Shown here one piece after another: positions 60,321-64,000 of a stretch of 64,000 nt of DNA (within the stretch, counting starts at the first letter, position 1; each line of letters starts with the position of its first letter). The stretch is from Klebsiella sp. WP3-W18-ESBL-02 (lineage in GTDB: Bacteria; Pseudomonadota; Gammaproteobacteria; Enterobacterales; Enterobacteriaceae). The stretch is taken from NCBI RefSeq assembly GCF_014168815.1, contig NZ_AP021972.1, positions 4,774,001 to 4,838,000 of the forward strand, written 5' to 3'. A model generated the notes under the pieces. The model ran no database searches. It worked only from the letters and a program-made list of their open reading frames with translations, and was not told the origin of the DNA. A program made the position numbers and the translations under genes.

Positions 60321-60638
60321 GTGGAAGATTTAGAATCAATCATCATGGAACTGCTGGTGAACGCCGGTGCCGCACGTAGCTCCGCATTAACCGCGCTGCA
60401 GCTCGCGCGTAAGGGTGACTTCGAAGGCGCAGAAAAAGCGATGGAAGAGTCCCGCGAGTTCGTGAAGCTGGCACACGGTATCCAGACGCAGCTGATCGGC
60501 ATCGATGAAGGCACGGGCAAGCTGCCGGTTAACCTGATTACCGTTCATTCTCAGGATCACCTGATGAATGCGATGGTTATCCAGGATCTGGCCACCGACA
60601 TGATTGAACTGTACCGCCGTATTCCTCTGGTGAGCTAA
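60321..60638 (+). CDS. PTS lactose/cellobiose-type IIA component
   Basis: A 105-residue helical phosphocarrier of the LacF/ChbA family (MEDLESIIMELLVNAGAARSSALTALQLARKGDFEGAE). The signature VHSQDHLMNAMVIQDLATDMIEL holds the phospho-accepting His76 and the metal-binding Asp79. It starts at GTG with GAGGAAG. It is co-transcribed with the IIB gene and followed by a strong terminator. It accepts phosphate from HPr and passes it to IIB; the final acceptor is unknown here. Confidence 0.9.
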   Translation: MEDLESIIMELLVNAGAARSSALTALQLARKGDFEGAEKAMEESREFVKLAHGIQTQLIGIDEGTGKLPVNLITVHSQDHLMNAMVIQDLATDMIELYRRIPLVS

Positions 60639-60662
60639 ACGCACGATGACGGAATAAAAAAA

Positions 60663-60684
60663 GGCACCCACCAGGGTGCCTTTT
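60663..60684 (+). terminator. Rho-independent terminator after the PTS pair
   Basis: GGCACCC-ACCA-GGGTGCC is followed by TTTT. The left flank is A-rich, so it may also work in the other direction. Confidence 0.88.
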
Positions 60685-60695
60685 GCATTTGTAGC

Positions 60696-60733
60696 ATTTG
60701 TAGGCCGGATAAGGCGAAGCCGCCATCCGGCAA
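60696..60733. repeat. REP element upstream of the rpoC terminator
   Basis: GTAGGCCGGATAAGGCGAAGCCGCCATCCGGCAA is one REP palindrome lying between convergent transcripts. Confidence 0.88.
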
Positions 60734-60745
60734 TTACGGAGCGGC

Positions 60746-60776
60746 AATAAAAAAGGCCACTCCGAAGAGTGGCCTT
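60746..60776 (-). terminator. Rho-independent terminator of the rpoBC operon
   Basis: Read leftward, AAGGCCACTC-TTCG-GAGTGGCCTTTTTTATT forms a strong stem with a T run, about 30 bases after the rpoC stop codon. Confidence 0.92.
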
Positions 60777-60803
60777 TTCAACTTATCGCACTAGCGTGAA
60801 CGA

Positions 60804-64000
<3,197 letters not shown>

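Overview
The window is a chromosomal segment of a gammaproteobacterium of the family Enterobacteriaceae, close to Escherichia, Salmonella and Citrobacter. The evidence is near-identical core proteins (MalFG, Pgi, LysC, MetH, AceBAK, PurHD, ThiCEFSGH, RpoC), a gene order that follows the E. coli 90-91 minute region in reverse, and many enterobacterial REP/BIME palindromes between genes. The species cannot be fixed from the sequence alone. The 16S V-regions and the accessory genes fit a Citrobacter-like or neighbouring genus better than E. coli K-12. No prophage, insertion sequence or CRISPR array was seen.

Layout. 1-3.2 kb: end of malE, then malF and malG (maltose ABC transporter). 3.3-9.1 kb: psiE, a cysteine desulfidase family gene in place of xylE, and the yjbEFGH exopolysaccharide operon with a probable Rcs box. 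9.4-13 kb: pgi, then lysC behind its lysine riboswitch. 13-17 kb: an accessory RNA-repair-type island. It holds an RtcR-family sigma-54 activator divergent from a sigma-54 promoter. That promoter drives a tRNA-like RNA, further structured leader RNA, a slipin and an RlaP-type nucleotidyltransferase. 17-24 kb: a PanS-like transporter, yjbD, rluF, a SorC-type regulator overlapping a shikimate dehydrogenase-like gene, pepE and yjbB. 24-35.4 kb: metH, iclR, aceK, aceA, aceB, metA and yjaB, with recognisable IclR, MetR and MetJ sites. 35.5-41 kb: a complete rRNA operon read leftward (16S, tRNA-Glu, 23S, 5S) with P1/P2 promoters and boxA. 41-48.5 kb: purHD behind a PurR box, the zraSR two-component system divergent from zraP with paired sigma-54 promoters, yjaH and hupA. 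48.6-58 kb: yjaG, nfi, hemE, nudC, rsd and the TPP-riboswitch-controlled thiCEFSGH operon. 58-64 kb: a diguanylate cyclase, an orphan PTS IIB-IIA pair and the 3' part of rpoC.

Most of the window is conserved housekeeping: glyoxylate shunt (aceBAK/iclR), methionine (metA, metH), lysine (lysC), purine (purHD), thiamine and haem synthesis, and ribosome and RNA polymerase genes. The novel content lies in small islands between conserved genes. The strongest candidate for an under-described system is at 13.0-17.0 kb. It looks like a stress-triggered RNA repair or tRNA-quality module that carries its own tRNA-like RNA and a membrane scaffold but no rtcB/rtcA ligase-cyclase pair. Secondary islands are the regulator/AroE-like pair with two spaced palindromic operators (19.4-21.3 kb) and the diguanylate cyclase plus orphan PTS pair (58.1-60.6 kb).
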